This document shows positions 10,885-22,174 of a stretch of 64,000 bases of DNA, piece by piece. A model generated the notes under the pieces. That model did no database searches. It saw only the letters and a list, made by a program, of their open reading frames with translations, and was not told the DNA's origin. The stretch comes from Cyanophora paradoxa. Its lineage: Eukaryota > Glaucocystophyceae > Cyanophorales > Cyanophoraceae. The stretch spans positions 62,001-126,000 of the forward strand of contig QPMI01000194.1 of NCBI GenBank assembly GCA_004431415.1, given 5' to 3'. Position numbers and translations under genes: made by a program. Position 1 is the stretch's first letter; every line of letters starts with the position of its first letter.

Positions 10885-11640
10885 TGATACACGCAGACAC
10901 GGAAAGCAACCACAGACATCCCAATGCGGGCCTCTTCCTAATGCCGGCCTGGGAGAGTCCTGGTCACGAATCTCACGTGTGAAACCTTTATAATTAGCCA
11001 TCAGTCATGCCATCAGTCTCGTCATCAGTGATAAGGACCGTTGGGGAACCGGGGTCATCAGAAAGATCCAGAGGGGCAGCAGAGGAGAGAATTGCAGGAA
11101 GTAAGGGCCGCAAACGTTTGAAAGAAACCTGAGGTAGGACACCAGTAAAGTTATCACCATGCATATGATCAAGAGCACCAGGGTCTGGAGAGGACACTCG
11201 ACGACGCTTAGGTGGAACAATTGAAGGAGAAAGAGGATCAGTATCCATGGGCATCATAGGCGCAGTACAAGCTTAAGGCAGAGGGGCAGAAGAGGGAGGG
11301 GCTAGGGATCGGATGCAATGACCGCATGACTTGCGAAGTCGGGCTCAACATCAACAGCGTCGATTCGGACAGGAGAGATCCGATGATCAGCGGTAGATCA
11401 GGGGCAAGCTCAGTGTCGAGTTGGGCCCTTGGAGTCCGGGGCGACCTAGGGTTGGGAAATAAATTCGACGGGGGATCGGCACTTGCGATTTTAGAAATCT
11501 TTATGCATGCTCTAACCCCCTGCGACGTGTTCATGCGGTGCCACTGGCCAGGAATCGTTTTAGAGGGTTTTCGCGGGGTCTCGGATCTGTATTGGACCCG
11601 GGAGCTGTGCAGCTGCAGCATGCCGATGATCATGGTGCCA
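10885..11640 (-). mobile_element. R-family element fragment, copy 1
   Basis: Minus-strand frames here match those at 46900-47640 (+) almost residue for residue. They include MDTDPLSPSIVPPKRRRVSS, a nuclear-localisation-like stretch, then DNFTGVLPQVSFKRLRPLLP and the acidic end DDPGSPTVLITDDETDGMTD. The flanking non-coding sequence (GGCCTCTTCCTAATGCCGGC) is also shared. The 5' half of the frame, around 11270-11440, is broken by a stop and frame change relative to the other copy, so this copy is probably non-functional. The encoded domain is not one I recognise. Confidence 0.6.
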
Positions 11641-11689
11641 CGCGCGCGCGCAGCGGGGCCTCAGATGATGAAGTCGAGGCTCAGTGACT

Positions 11690-12113
11690 TATAATTAGTG
11701 ACTCCGTGACACTCATGATCAGTGACTGTGACATTGGGGGGGTGCGGGGGGGCGAAGTCCCCCTGCCTGTGCCACAGTAAAAAGACGAAAGAGACGAAAG
11801 ACACTCAGCTCCCAGTAAGGACGGTTGGATAGGCGAAAAACAAGCTACCCTCATGAAATTATACCTCATGAAACGAGCAGAAGAGAAAGCGCTAGCTCGC
11901 TAGAACTGCATGTCCTGTCTTGAGCTGATATGTACAAAATGCAATTATGTGCTGGGGGAGGTACGGGGAAGCCGGCGGCAATGGGGCCGCGTGCGGTCAG
12001 GAAGGTCCGGGCAGGAAGGTCGGGCGGTGAATGGCGAGGCGGGGCGTGCGTGGCGAGGGACTGGGCCGCGCCGGGCTGCGCGAGCATGGCGGGCCCGGAG
12101 GGCCAGCGCTAGC
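11690..12113. other. Intergenic, no supported gene
   Basis: No conserved frame is visible. A short CTCATGAAAT / CCTCATGAAACG repeat lies at about 11849-11876, and the last 100 bp are the 3' flank of the coiled-coil gene that ends at 12114. Confidence 0.35.
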
Positions 12114-12733
12114 TTACTGCGGCCCCTCCCCTCCTGCGCCAGCCTTCCGCCTGGACGCGGATATGTCAACAGGGATCAGGTACCAAGCAAACAGCACGCA
12201 CGGGATCGAGATTGAGACGAGTCCCGACTGCACGGAGAACAGAGCCGAGAGAAGCGTGATGCCGAAAGCGAGAATCTGCGTTGATTAGAGCGCCATCCGC
12301 GACCGATCGCTAGCTGTAGAGGACCAACCTGCCAGAGCGTGACAGCAATCCCGATCTTGGACTTCACGGCCTCAACCTCGACCTTCACGGCCTCAACCTC
12401 GACCTTTAGGGCGCCGATCTTGTTGTCCAGGGCGCCGATCTTGTTGTCCAGGGCGCCGATCTTGTTGTCCAGGCCCCCGATCTCCGTCTTGCTGGCCATG
12501 TTGTTCATGCTGGTCTCCAGCCGACGGACCGCATCCAAGACCTCGCGAGTCGTGTACTGCGCCCCGGGTGCGGCGCGAATGCGCTCCGAACCTTCGTCGG
12601 GCGAATGGTTGCGTGGGGCGCTGGTGAAGATAGCCCGCGTGCTGACGAGCTTGCAGAATGGTCCGTGGCGAGCAGCAGCGGCCGCCGGTCTCAGGACAAG
12701 CGTGCGGGTGGAGAAAGCGCCGAAGAACGACAT
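12114..12733 (-). CDS. Mitochondrial coiled-coil membrane protein, CCDC90/DUF1640-like
   Basis: From the ATG at 12733 the protein begins MSFFGAFSTRTLVLRPAAAA, an arginine-rich presequence typical of mitochondrial import. It continues to YTTREVLDAVRRLETSMNN and a heptad region in which LDNKIGA occurs three times in tandem and VEVEAVK twice, encoded by 21-bp DNA repeats at about 12360-12475. After SKIGIAVTLWQ an intron ends at GCAG (about 12279). The last exon encodes a membrane segment (ILAFGITLLSALFS and SIPCVLFAWYLI) and a short tail ending EGPQ. The order presequence, coiled coil, C-terminal membrane helix matches the DUF1640 family (CCDC90, including MCUR1), whose members sit in the inner mitochondrial membrane. 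The match is by architecture and weak motifs, so the family call is moderate. Confidence 0.6.
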
Positions 12734-12929
12734 CGTCGGCGCTGGGGAAGCCTCGGGAAGCTTCTGCTGTATGTAGGAGGCTCGGAAGGAGGCGGAGCTA
12801 GGCGAGGGGAGGCCGGAAAAGGGCGGTTCAACCGCGGTTGAACGAGCGGCGGTTCTCCCTGCGGGGTCCGCTGACTTCGCTGGCTGCACGATTTGAGCGC
12901 GCCGTCGATTGCGTCCTCGCGCTTGTCTT

Positions 12930-13760
12930 GTGTCGGTGCACGGTGACGGCGCTGGGTTGCTGGACCGCAGCGCTAGCTGCTCAGCCTGCCAGACAGAGCC
13001 CGCCTGCACACACGTACGACGAGGACGCGTGCATCCGTCTGCACCAGGGCATGCCTGTTGAGGCGTCGATGATGCACTTCGCCGTGCCGTAGCCTCGGGT
13101 GAAAGCGCAGGTCCGTGCCACGTGCGCAACCGGATTCACATTCTAGCTATATAGATTGAATCAGCTTTGTCGACGGACGCTCTTACGTCCAACTCTTGAG
13201 CTCGAGCCTCTCAGAGTCTCTGAGCTCGAGCTCATCGGGCGGTTCATCGGGCTCAACTCTACTTCCAGACGCATGCAATCTGACTGTCGCTTGTCCGAAG
13301 ATTGTCTCAGGCATCCATACAGGTGCTGGCTCGCCACTGCCCCCGTCAAACCACGCGAGCTCCGCCACTTGCAAGATCAACTTTGCTAATATCGCCCAAA
13401 TTGACGAAGCAGAGCGGAGACGGCACAAGGCCAGCCACGTGGAGGCAGATGACCGCACGTGCATCTGCAGGAGGCTAGATAATTTGTCTTTGGTTGCATC
13501 AGATTGCAGGAGATTGTCAGATTGCAGGAGCCAAACCAGTCTTTTCATATGATAATTAAAGCTGCAGGTGAGATCTTAGCAGGCGGAGAGCCAGGGCTAG
13601 CACTAGCACCAGGAAGGAGGCACATGTGCATGCGTGCACGTGTGCATATGCATGTGTATACGCCTTCCCACCCCCACCCCCCCCCCCCCCGGCCCCCCGC
13701 CCCCCCCCCCCCCCCCCCCCTGCGTGCACACGTGCACGCATGCACGTGTTCATGTGCTTG
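12930..13760. repeat. Dispersed repeat A, copy 2
   Basis: This is the second copy of the sequence at 5870-6715, in the same orientation. It starts near GTGCACGGTGACGGCGCTGG and ends in alternating GCATGTGCAC/GTGCACG words around a C run (13675-13720). It lies about 197 bp upstream of the start of the minus-strand gene at 12733. Several small insertions and deletions separate the copies, so it is not a recent exact duplication. Confidence 0.75.
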
Positions 13761-13984
13761 AGCGTATAATGTAATTAAAAACAGGTGTGATGAAATTGAT
13801 AGACATGTTTGATTTATAACTTTTTTAGTAATTACTAAGTTAGGCTCAAGTCTACGAGTCTACGCCCCCTCCACCCCCCTCCCCCGGGGGCCCCCTCTCC
13901 CCTCCGATCATCGGATCCCATTAGTGAGGCGTAGCCTAGTAGAGGGCCCGGGAGTGCAACCCACAATGAGTCCCGGAGTCCTGA

Positions 13985-14110
13985 AATAACGCCATACTAT
14001 GCCATGATGTCTTCCTACATAGTATATCATATATAGTATGATACTATGCCATGATGTCTTCCTACATAGATACTATGATACTAGTATGATACATAGTATG
14101 ATAGTATGTG
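13985..14110. repeat. AT-rich tandem/palindromic repeat
   Basis: The phrase TATGCCATGATGTCTTCCTA recurs about 50-60 bp apart (about 13996 and 14045), interleaved with palindromic ATAGTATGATACTAT-like words. No coding frame. Confidence 0.7.
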
Positions 14111-14334
14111 TCTTCCTCATGCTCAGCGACTAGTCACTGAGTACTTGCACTCAGTACTAGTGGCCGCACTGCCGCCGGCTCACCTGGTCCAGCAAGCGCA
14201 CTGAAAGGCTGCATATGCATTTATGGCCGTGGTCCCGGTCCACTTGGCCAGCATCATCATGGCATGCCTACCGCAGTGCAAAGCCTTTGAAGGCCATGGC
14301 CCCATGGCCAGCCCTGCCAGGCTGCCCAGGAGCA

Positions 14335-14485
14335 ATTCTAAGGAGCCTCGGAGGGCAGCGACGAAGGCTATGGTGCCACGGTGCTAGCACTAGCTGGGCG
14401 ACTGACTCAGTGATGGTGCGAGAAATCGAATGCAGCTGCGGACCCTCAGGGCCTGCTCGACCACGCGAAGCAGGAGCTGGCTGAG
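14335..14485 (-). pseudogene. Duplicated 5' fragment of the cytochrome c6 gene
   Basis: This segment resembles 5667-5840, the first codons and 5' flank of the cytochrome c6 gene. Shared words include GGAGGGCAGCGACGAAGG (identical in both), GCTAGCTGGGCGACTGAC and CGCGAAGCAGGAG. A few bases are inserted around the former start codon. No signal-peptide or haem-binding exon follows in the right order, so it is a broken fragment, not a second functional gene. Confidence 0.65.
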
Positions 14486-14702
14486 CTCCGATGATCATGA
14501 TGGCCTTCTCACCAACCAGCAAACCGGATGGAGTTCTGGATAACACACATCGGCTTTCAGTTCCTTGCAGAGAATCGCAAGACATGCCGCCAGCAGAGCT
14601 GAAAACTCGATGGAAAGAAGGTAAAGGAGGAATGAATTGCCAGCTAGCACATTACTCACGGCTAGAAGCTCCACTAGCAACCTGAGCTACATTACTAGCG
14701 AG

Positions 14703-17700
14703 CTACAATTGCTCCACTAGCAACCTGAGCCTTGCTACATCAACGAAGCCTTCATCCGCAATCCTATTGAGCAATGAGGCCATCCGCGGCTGAGGAACCT
14801 CACAAGCTGCAAACTCTCTACAAAGTTCAGAAATGCAGAACGAGCTGTTCTCTGACACACTCCCCTCCGGATGACGGGCAAGATGAGCAAGAACCTGAGA
14901 AGTGTTTAAGCCATGCCATCCTGCCATGTCATGACACGAGAAGTGAACCTGTAGGCACGCAAGTACATGTTTATGCTCTTCTCGAACTGCTGCATCTTCT
15001 TGGCATCCTCGTGCACACCTCAACATGCTGCACGGTCTGTCAAGATTGGGCCAATGCTTAAAACTAGACGTCCCCGATTTACCTGGCCAAGAGCTCAAGA
15101 AGTGGATCAAAGAACGAGTCTACTGCATTGTCGAATGCGTAGGCAATTACCGAAGCTACCTTCTGGCCCAGGCCTTTTTCGAAAATTTTAGATGCAGAGT
15201 CGATAGCAAACAATTCAAATTCGCACCTAAAGAGTAAAGTTGCTTGAGTGGGACATCAGGGCTTTGGACAAGCTTCAGAACGATCTTGATGTTGTGAATG
15301 TTGTTGTTGGAATGCTCAAGCTGGAGAAATTCTAGGAATTTACCAGTGAGCTGCAATCTAATGGAAGTGTGAGTATGGATTGAGCTCGGAATTGGGAAAA
15401 CGATGTGCACGCACTGCTGAAGATTTCTGACGAAAGCGGGGTTCCTGTCCAAGATTGCACTCAATGTCTTCAGTCCGTATAGAGGCAGAGGATCCTCGTC
15501 ACTCAAGATGAACTTGTACTTCGGCAGGACATAATTGCCGATGAGATCATCTATTTTTCGAGTTGCAGTGACCATGGAAGCTGAGGAGGGGAAGGTCAGA
15601 AGAAGTGGAACAGTCTTATCAAGGAGCGGAGACCTTCACGAGAAGATGGATCATACAAGTTGCTGTGATTGATGTACAGGACCAGAACATCACTGAGCAT
15701 CTTCAAACACAAAAACCGTGTGTCCCCATTCTCAGAGTCCAACAACGAGCAGAGCGTCGGCAACAGATGGGAAAGGACTGCATCTTGATGGGCAACCAAA
15801 ACAGCTGCGTGCTGCACAAAATTAAAGGCTGTCTGCCAACCTGAGATAGCGCCTCACTAAAACATGCAAACCTGAGATAGGGCCTCCACAATGAGTAGCA
15901 CAATCCGCTTGAAATCGGGGAGCACTACTGAAGCCACCACTTCAACGTGGGAAAGGCACAGTGAAAGATCTTGGAGTAGAGTGCTGTTGACAGCACGTGT
16001 GCGGAATGTTGGGGAAGTCATGACATGAAGGAGAATTGAAATGAAGCCGAGCTGCCCCTAAGTGTCGCATAAGTTGCATATTGCTGGAAGACGGGGGAAG
16101 CTACGTACTTTCTGTTTGGTGTTTGCCGACGCAACATACTTTTTGGACGACACCTTTTCTACCTCCAGGCAGATTTGTCGAGTTATCGAAGGAACAAGCT
16201 GACCAAATTTTAGAGCAAAGATACCAGAAATCTCATGGTTGCACTTCACCTCAGAAACCTGATGTAGAAGAGCGAGGGCGCACTGGTGAACATACGAATC
16301 CTTATCCTTCACAAGACGGTCGACAAGAGGAACAAGCTTCAAGTCACAGCACACAAGGAGCCACTTGGTGCTGAGGCGAACAAGAAGCAGCAATGAAAGC
16401 AATGCCTTTGCACGCAGCACTGGATGGGAGTGCTCCAACAGCTTCATTACTCTGCACGGTTTCTTAGCTAGATGCACGAAAGCGGACTAAGGAGGAGTCA
16501 GTCGAAGTGGCACTCACATCGGAAGGAGAGTCTTGTCTTCAGAAAGTGCTGCTTGTCCCCTGACATTCAGGTCCAGCAGTGAATAATTCAGAAGGTTGAC
16601 TGCTGCTTGCTGGACCTTGGGGTTTGAGTCTGCAAGACCAAACAGGAGAAACTGCGCGCCAAAAAACTCAGATGGGGAACTCGTGCTATGTTTCTTGCTT
16701 GCCTTGAAGCCAGCTTTGTCAAGAAGCAAGTTTATCAGTGCAGGAATCTGCCGAACTAGCCGTGCAAGAGCCGAGATGGCTGTTTGTTTAAGCTGGTCGT
16801 TCTTGCTCGTCATGAAAAGGTTCAGAAGGTGCCCCAGGGATTCAGGAGATGCAAATTTTTGTGAGTATTGGAGGCTCTGTGCGGCGATCTGTTGTGCCAG
16901 GTTAGCTGATGGCTGTTGGATGCGAGAAGGAAAAGAGAATGCAGACATTTTCTAATGTCTTGCATGCATAGTGCTGCACTGTCTCGTCCTCTCCAGCCTT
17001 CAAACATCGAACAACTAATGTAACTGTGGCTTGTGGGACAGCCCACTGCGATCCAGAAGGCTGATGTACTCTTGATGAGTTTCCGAGAAACAATTATGAA
17101 TCATTAGAACAGACTAACCGGTGTTGAATCTTGAGCTTGCTGTGTTGCGATGTAGAACAGGAGCTCGCCTAGAGTGGCCATTGCTCTTCGCTTGAGCTTG
17201 TCATTCTTATCTCGCAGGACATCAGTGATGACCTGGAAGAAACACAGTCAATTGCGTGTCGAATTCGTTGAGATGAGAAAAAACCTGTATAATGCCAGAA
17301 TCGTTGAGTGCTGGCTCGAGGAATGTCGCATGCCGAACCAAGAGCCCCATTATCTGCAACCGGTTGTTGAAGATTGATCATACGCCTAGCAGGTACGCTT
17401 ACCGAGCAAAGCCGAGACTTCAGCTGGATCGACTTGCACTTGCTGAGCATCTTGACAAAGAGTGTCATAAGTGCAGAGTTAACAAGCATATTCGCTGCTT
17501 GGGTGTCTTCACAGAGTGTCTCTAGATAAGCAAGGGTGTTCAACTGTTGTTCAGCTCGGATGTCAGATATGCGAAGAGTTTCGAAACAACAACCACACAC
17601 AGACCTTCTCTGCAACAGATGTCTGGCCTCCAATTGATTTGAACAAGAGCGTAAGGAAGTTTTCAAGGTCCTGCTGGCTCATCGACAGCATTTCTTGGAG

Positions 17701-19868
17701 AGAAACTGGTCTTAGCGGCAGTTGTCTGCTGTTGCATGAAATGGAACACTTACAAGAAAGCGAAAAAAGCGCACCGCTCGTCATACACCACGTCATTCAC
17801 ACTCTTCTCAATCCGACGATTTAAAACGATAGGCTGGAGAGAACGTCAGGGGGCTGCACTACAGATATGCTGCCAAACAATTATACCTTGACTATGTTAT
17901 CTGTGCAGGGTCATCAGTATGGAAGCCTCGGAATTCCAGACACGTGATTGAACATACCGGATTGATGGATGAGAAGTTGAAGAAGAGGTACAGGTGCGCC
18001 ACCAAGACATACGCTTTCGGAGAGAGCACGTGGAACAGCTGATGGAACAACAGCCTCGTGGGAATTCGATTCAGATTGCATGGGGCCAAGTGGCTGATCT
18101 GAACAAGAAGCACATAATCAGAAAAAAAGGTATTCAACAAGCTATGCTGCACAGACCATTTGCATGATCAGCCTCATCCGATTCCAGATCATCATTGTCC
18201 CCATCACCCTACGCAGCAGTCAGCACCGGATTCCCAGTACGGATAAGGTAGCATACCTCTTGCTGCCCGCGGGACTCACTCTCCTCGTCATCCTGTGAGC
18301 GATGCTCCTCAAACTCTAATTCGGCGTCGTGGTCTTTCAGTTCAATATCACCCTTGTCTGGAAACCTCTCAGTGCCGGCAAACAACGGAGAAAGCTCGCA
18401 GACCTTGATTAGTTTGACCACTGGACTGCTGCTGCCGGTACATATCACCATGCTCTTTGTCGAGGTTCTTCTTAACTGTCATGGACAGGCGCATCACATT
18501 CACTTGCTCACCCCCTGATTCCATGTCAGCACCCTGTGTAAATGCATCGACATTGAACCATACCAGGGTTGCCAACTCGTCCTTGAGGAGCAGGAGGAGA
18601 TACTGGCTCTCTAAGAACAGCATCTTCATCCCCGTTAATCTCTTCAGCTGGGGATCCGGAGGACAATGACGTAGGTTTGCCCCCTTTGTCAAGGGCAGAT
18701 TTTGCCGTAGGCTCCGGGAGCTGCCTCAGGTAGGCATCGAAAGCAGGTTGCTCAGGAATTGGAAGAGCAGCAAGCTTTTCTCTCCAAAATGCATGACTCC
18801 GAAGTTCCTGGGAACTCCTTCGGCGAATTGTCGGGCTCAAAATACGCAAAATCCAAACGAACCGTCCAATTGAACCGGCGAGCAGGGTGTTTTTGAAGCA
18901 GGCCCGCAATGAGATCGCCGAGTTCAGGAGACGCCCCCTCAATGGGCTGAAACTGTCCATACAGAATCTGATTCATAAGATCGGTGAAGCTATTGGAGAC
19001 GAATGGCGGCCTCCCAGTGGCCAACTCATATCTGCAGGTGTGATGAGGATGAAGTGCAACACTGCTGTGGGAAAAACACGCACAGGACACATCCTAGGGC
19101 CCAAAAATCTGAGCTGAAGTTGTGAACACCGTCGTCTTGGAAAAGCTCCGGTGCCATATAGCAGGGGGTGCCACGCTTGGGTTGTACTCCCTGCAGGTCC
19201 TCATCATTGAAACTTGAAGAACATTCGTAAAATATAGCCAAAACTAGGCACCTGAGAAGCTCCCGATCGAACTTCTGAGATGCTTTGTGCAAGGCCAAAG
19301 TCGCAAAGCTTAAGACAGCCATTTTCATCAATGAGCACATTGGATGGCTTCAGGTCACAGTAGATGATTCCACGGGAATGTATGAACCTGCCTCAATCTC
19401 AGTCACCTCTGAGAGCTTTTTTAGAAAAGTAAGAAACGCACTGGAGTCCGCAGAGCAAGTCCATTCCGAATGCATGCACTGTAGACTCCGGCAGGCGCTT
19501 GTCTTGCATAACGAGGTTCAGCAGGTCACCGCCGGTGCAGTACTCAACGATGAGCCAGATGTGGTTACTCGTCTCATACCAATTAAAGAATCGAAGTATA
19601 TTGGGGTGCACAAGGTTGTGGAGAATCCTCACCTGGGGTCCGATCAAGAATTCGCAATTAGTGAGCAGCAAACACTCGCCTCGTTCATAACTTTTTGCTT
19701 GTAGCTCTTCTCAACGCTCTTGATTGCAACATACTCGATGGTCTTCTTCTTCCGACCCTTGTACACGACGCTGTGCTTTCCGCGACCGATCTCTGCCGGG
19801 GCGCTCGCTCAGCCTCTGGCTTGGTGACCAGCGCTCAGCTAACCTTCATAGATGTTGTACTGGTTCAT
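14703..19868 (-). CDS. ULK4/RUNKEL-type protein kinase with HEAT-like repeats
   Basis: The start ATG at 19868 opens MNQYNIYE, and the next exon gives [20 protein letters not shown] with [10 protein letters not shown], the diagnostic opening of the ULK4/RUNKEL family. Later exons supply [65 protein letters not shown] and [19 protein letters not shown]. Thus the VAIK lysine, the catalytic-loop aspartate and the DFG aspartate are all present. An acidic linker (about 18200-18450) is followed by a long helical region (14.7-17.8 kb) of HEAT/ARM type, for example [13 protein letters not shown] and [18 protein letters not shown] binds microtubules and acts in plant cytokinesis; ULK4 is a ciliary and neuronal pseudokinase. 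The gene has many short introns and visibly lower G+C than its surroundings. Individual splice sites in the 3' half are uncertain. Confidence 0.85.
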
Positions 19869-20265
19869 AACGACTTGTGTGACGCCTAGGCCGGCCGCCC
19901 ACTGGCCGCTCGCTTGAAAGTTGATGGCGCCAGCCCCGCCGGCGTTGCCAAGTAGCTACAACGGAACCGCGCGAAGTTACGTAATCGAACACCAGCGCTC
20001 TACGCCGATGCAATCTCAGCTGCACCCGCTGCCCCCGTGGTTCCCGGCTCACCACGACACCGCTACCGCCCGCCTCAACAGCTCGTCGACCGCAACCCCC
20101 CGCGTATGGCTGGAGGGCGCACTGCGAGCAGAGCGCGAGGCGCCGAAGTTTGAGCTGCGAGAATTCCTCTACCCGGCTGAACAAGTCCCGCCACTGCGTC
20201 GACCGGGAAGAGTGCCTCGGCCGGAAGCAGCCCACGCTAATCAAACTGTCACACGATCAGAACCG
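19869..20265. promoter_or_regulatory. Shared 5' region between ULK4-like kinase and ERH
   Basis: The kinase and ERH start codons face away from each other across about 397 bp, so both promoters must lie here or overlap it. I see no clear TATA box or known operator. Open frames crossing it have no family resemblance. Confidence 0.4.
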
Positions 20266-20825
20266 ATGAGCCACACGATCTTGTTGATACAGGTGCGCCT
20301 GCACGACCCCATCGCTCCCTAACTAATCCGCATGCCACAGCCCACGAGCAAGGCGACGCGGACGTGGTGCGCGTGCTTACGCCCGCACACGCGCCCTGTC
20401 TGAGACGGCTGCAGGTCCGACCACGAGACAGTCAACCAGGTGTTTCCGGCCGGTGCGCGTCACCTCTCTGGCGTCTGATGTTTCTGCACAGGCGATGGAC
20501 AGCATTTGTCAGATGTTTGAGGGGCAGCTCAAGCGCGCAAATCCATCTGTGCGGAATATCACTTACGTACGCCGCGCTTTCGGCTGCCGTCGGCGCGCCA
20601 AAGCGCTCAGGCCCGCGCAGGACATCAGCGAGCTGTTCCAGTACATCGACTCGCTCGCTGATCTGAGCGTTCTCGTGTGCGTCTCTGTCGAAATTCCAGC
20701 TTGCCAAGTGCCTTTGTTGACCCCAAGACAGGTTCAACCCTCAGCTTTCTGCATATCAACCGCACAACAAGGACTGGATCAAGAAGAGAGTTTTCCAGCA
20801 CCTTCAATCGGCAGCATCTGCTTGA
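20266..20825 (+). CDS. ERH: Enhancer of rudimentary homologue
   Basis: ERH is a small conserved nuclear protein that works as a dimeric scaffold in mRNA splicing and RNA decay. Five exons give the family sequence in order: MSHTILLIQ from the ATG at 20266; SDHETVNQ; AMDSICQMFEGQLKRANP with SVRNITY; DISELFQYIDSLADLSVLV; and a last exon with AYQPHNKDWIKKRVFQHLQS ending at the TGA at 20823-20825. The conserved ITY, DLADLS-type helix and YxPxxKDWIK motifs are all present. Introns are short with GT..AG ends. The expected length of about 100 residues is met. It is divergently arranged with the kinase gene. Confidence 0.93.
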
Positions 20826-21652
20826 CCTCGAAACGTCAATGGTGTTTGTGAATTGGTTTACAGGAAAACGATGGGGAACGTCTGGCATCCAGAGCAGACG
20901 TCTTAAGGTTAGGGAGGACAGTGAAACGTGCATGTCATGATCATGGTCAGAATTGTGTGTAGTCGCACTCTGACACCCAACAAAATGGAAGATTCAAGCA
21001 TTAACGATCAGATTTCGTGCTCCCTTGCCCTCTCGTGAAGGACCGGAGATGCCCTTCAGCTGAGAACTGAGCTCCAGTACGTCGGATGCGCTATTAATTG
21101 CTAAACGAGCTATGACATGATGTGCTTAATTACGTCTAGCTATTTGCAGCTGTAGAGCCCTATAGCTACTATGGTGGTGCATCTGCCTTCAGCATTGATC
21201 ATGATCAAGGCTAGCTAGCGCTTCTTTAAATTGGACTCCCCGGATATTGCCGAGTCGATGCATGTGTGTCGACGTCACATATATATATATATATATAGTG
21301 GGGATAGTGGGGATCCGGAGCACGTGCACTGCTGCAGTGCAGCATGCACAACTCAGTGTTCATGCATATGACTGCTTGACATTGAAAAAATTATAAAACT
21401 AGCCTAGCTATATATATATAGCTATAGCTATAGCTAATTATAAACTTGAAAACTGTATATTGTAAGCACGTACGTATACACGGAAAGCGTTTGTAATACC
21501 GTAGTACGTATACGTACATGTCGATCGCGACGTCACCCCGTGGCACACTCGCAGGCGAGCCTCATGTAGAGAGCTCGAGCCACTGAGCCGCGGAGCTATC
21601 ATAGAACTCATAGGGGGGTACTCCAGTTCTTGCACGAAGCATCTTCGCAGCC
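20826..21652. other. AT-rich intergenic region
   Basis: No coding frame is supported. It has (TA)n runs at about 21280-21297 and 21408-21440, palindromic GTACGTATACGTAC-like words near 21505, and GCACGTGCACTGCTGCAGTGC, which can form a hairpin, at about 21320. It includes the ERH 3' flank and the promoter of the next gene. Confidence 0.45.
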
Positions 21653-22174
21653 ATGGCCGCCCTCCCCGTCGTTGGCCAGATTCCCCCTATCTTCAAGGCA
21701 GAGCTGGTTCCGCTGGATGTGAGTTCCAGGCCCCTTGCCCAACCGGCTCCGCGCGCAACATCTGCGCGCAACTTTTCGGCGCTGACTGCCGACGCCGCGA
21801 CGCAGTACGGCGCGATCCGCCTCGGCAGCCTCGGCAACGCGCCGTACCAGCGCGCATGGCCCGCTCGTTCTGTGCCGCGGATGCCGAAGAAGATCGGCAA
21901 GGGTGTCGTTGCGGCTGTGAAGTCTTCGCTGCCCCCGGCTGTCGGCGCATCTGTGGTGCGACGGATATCTTTCGTCAAGAGGCACAGCTGAACGTGCTTT
22001 ACCGCGCAGGCCCCGGGCGCCGCCCCCGCCTCGGCTGCCCCCGCCGCCGCTAGCAGCGGCAGCGCATCGTCTACCTGGCGTCCGAAGATCTACGGCAACT
22101 CGCCTTTCCTTGTGTTCAACGGGATTAAGCCCGGCCAGCTGCCCGCCGGCGGCCCCAAGCCGTACAAGCCCTAA
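21653..22174 (+). CDS. Small unknown protein, two exons
   Basis: The ATG at 21653 opens MAALPVVGQIPPIFKAELVP. An intron probably starts at GTGAGT (21719) and ends at CGCAG before 22010, leaving phase unchanged. The second exon encodes an Ala/Pro/Ser linker and the C terminus WRPKIYGNSPFLVFNGIKPG then QLPAGGPKPYKP before TAA at 22172-22174. The spliced product would be about 76 residues. I do not recognise the family. If the intron is retained, the frame continues for 112 residues to a stop near 21990. The short N-terminal hydrophobic part with a phenylalanine could be an organelle-targeting region, but that is speculation. Confidence 0.45.

Noticed and set aside
21265-21300. (TA)n run as a telomere, centromere or origin
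   Set aside because: Too short and without supporting context; recorded only as AT-rich intergenic sequence.
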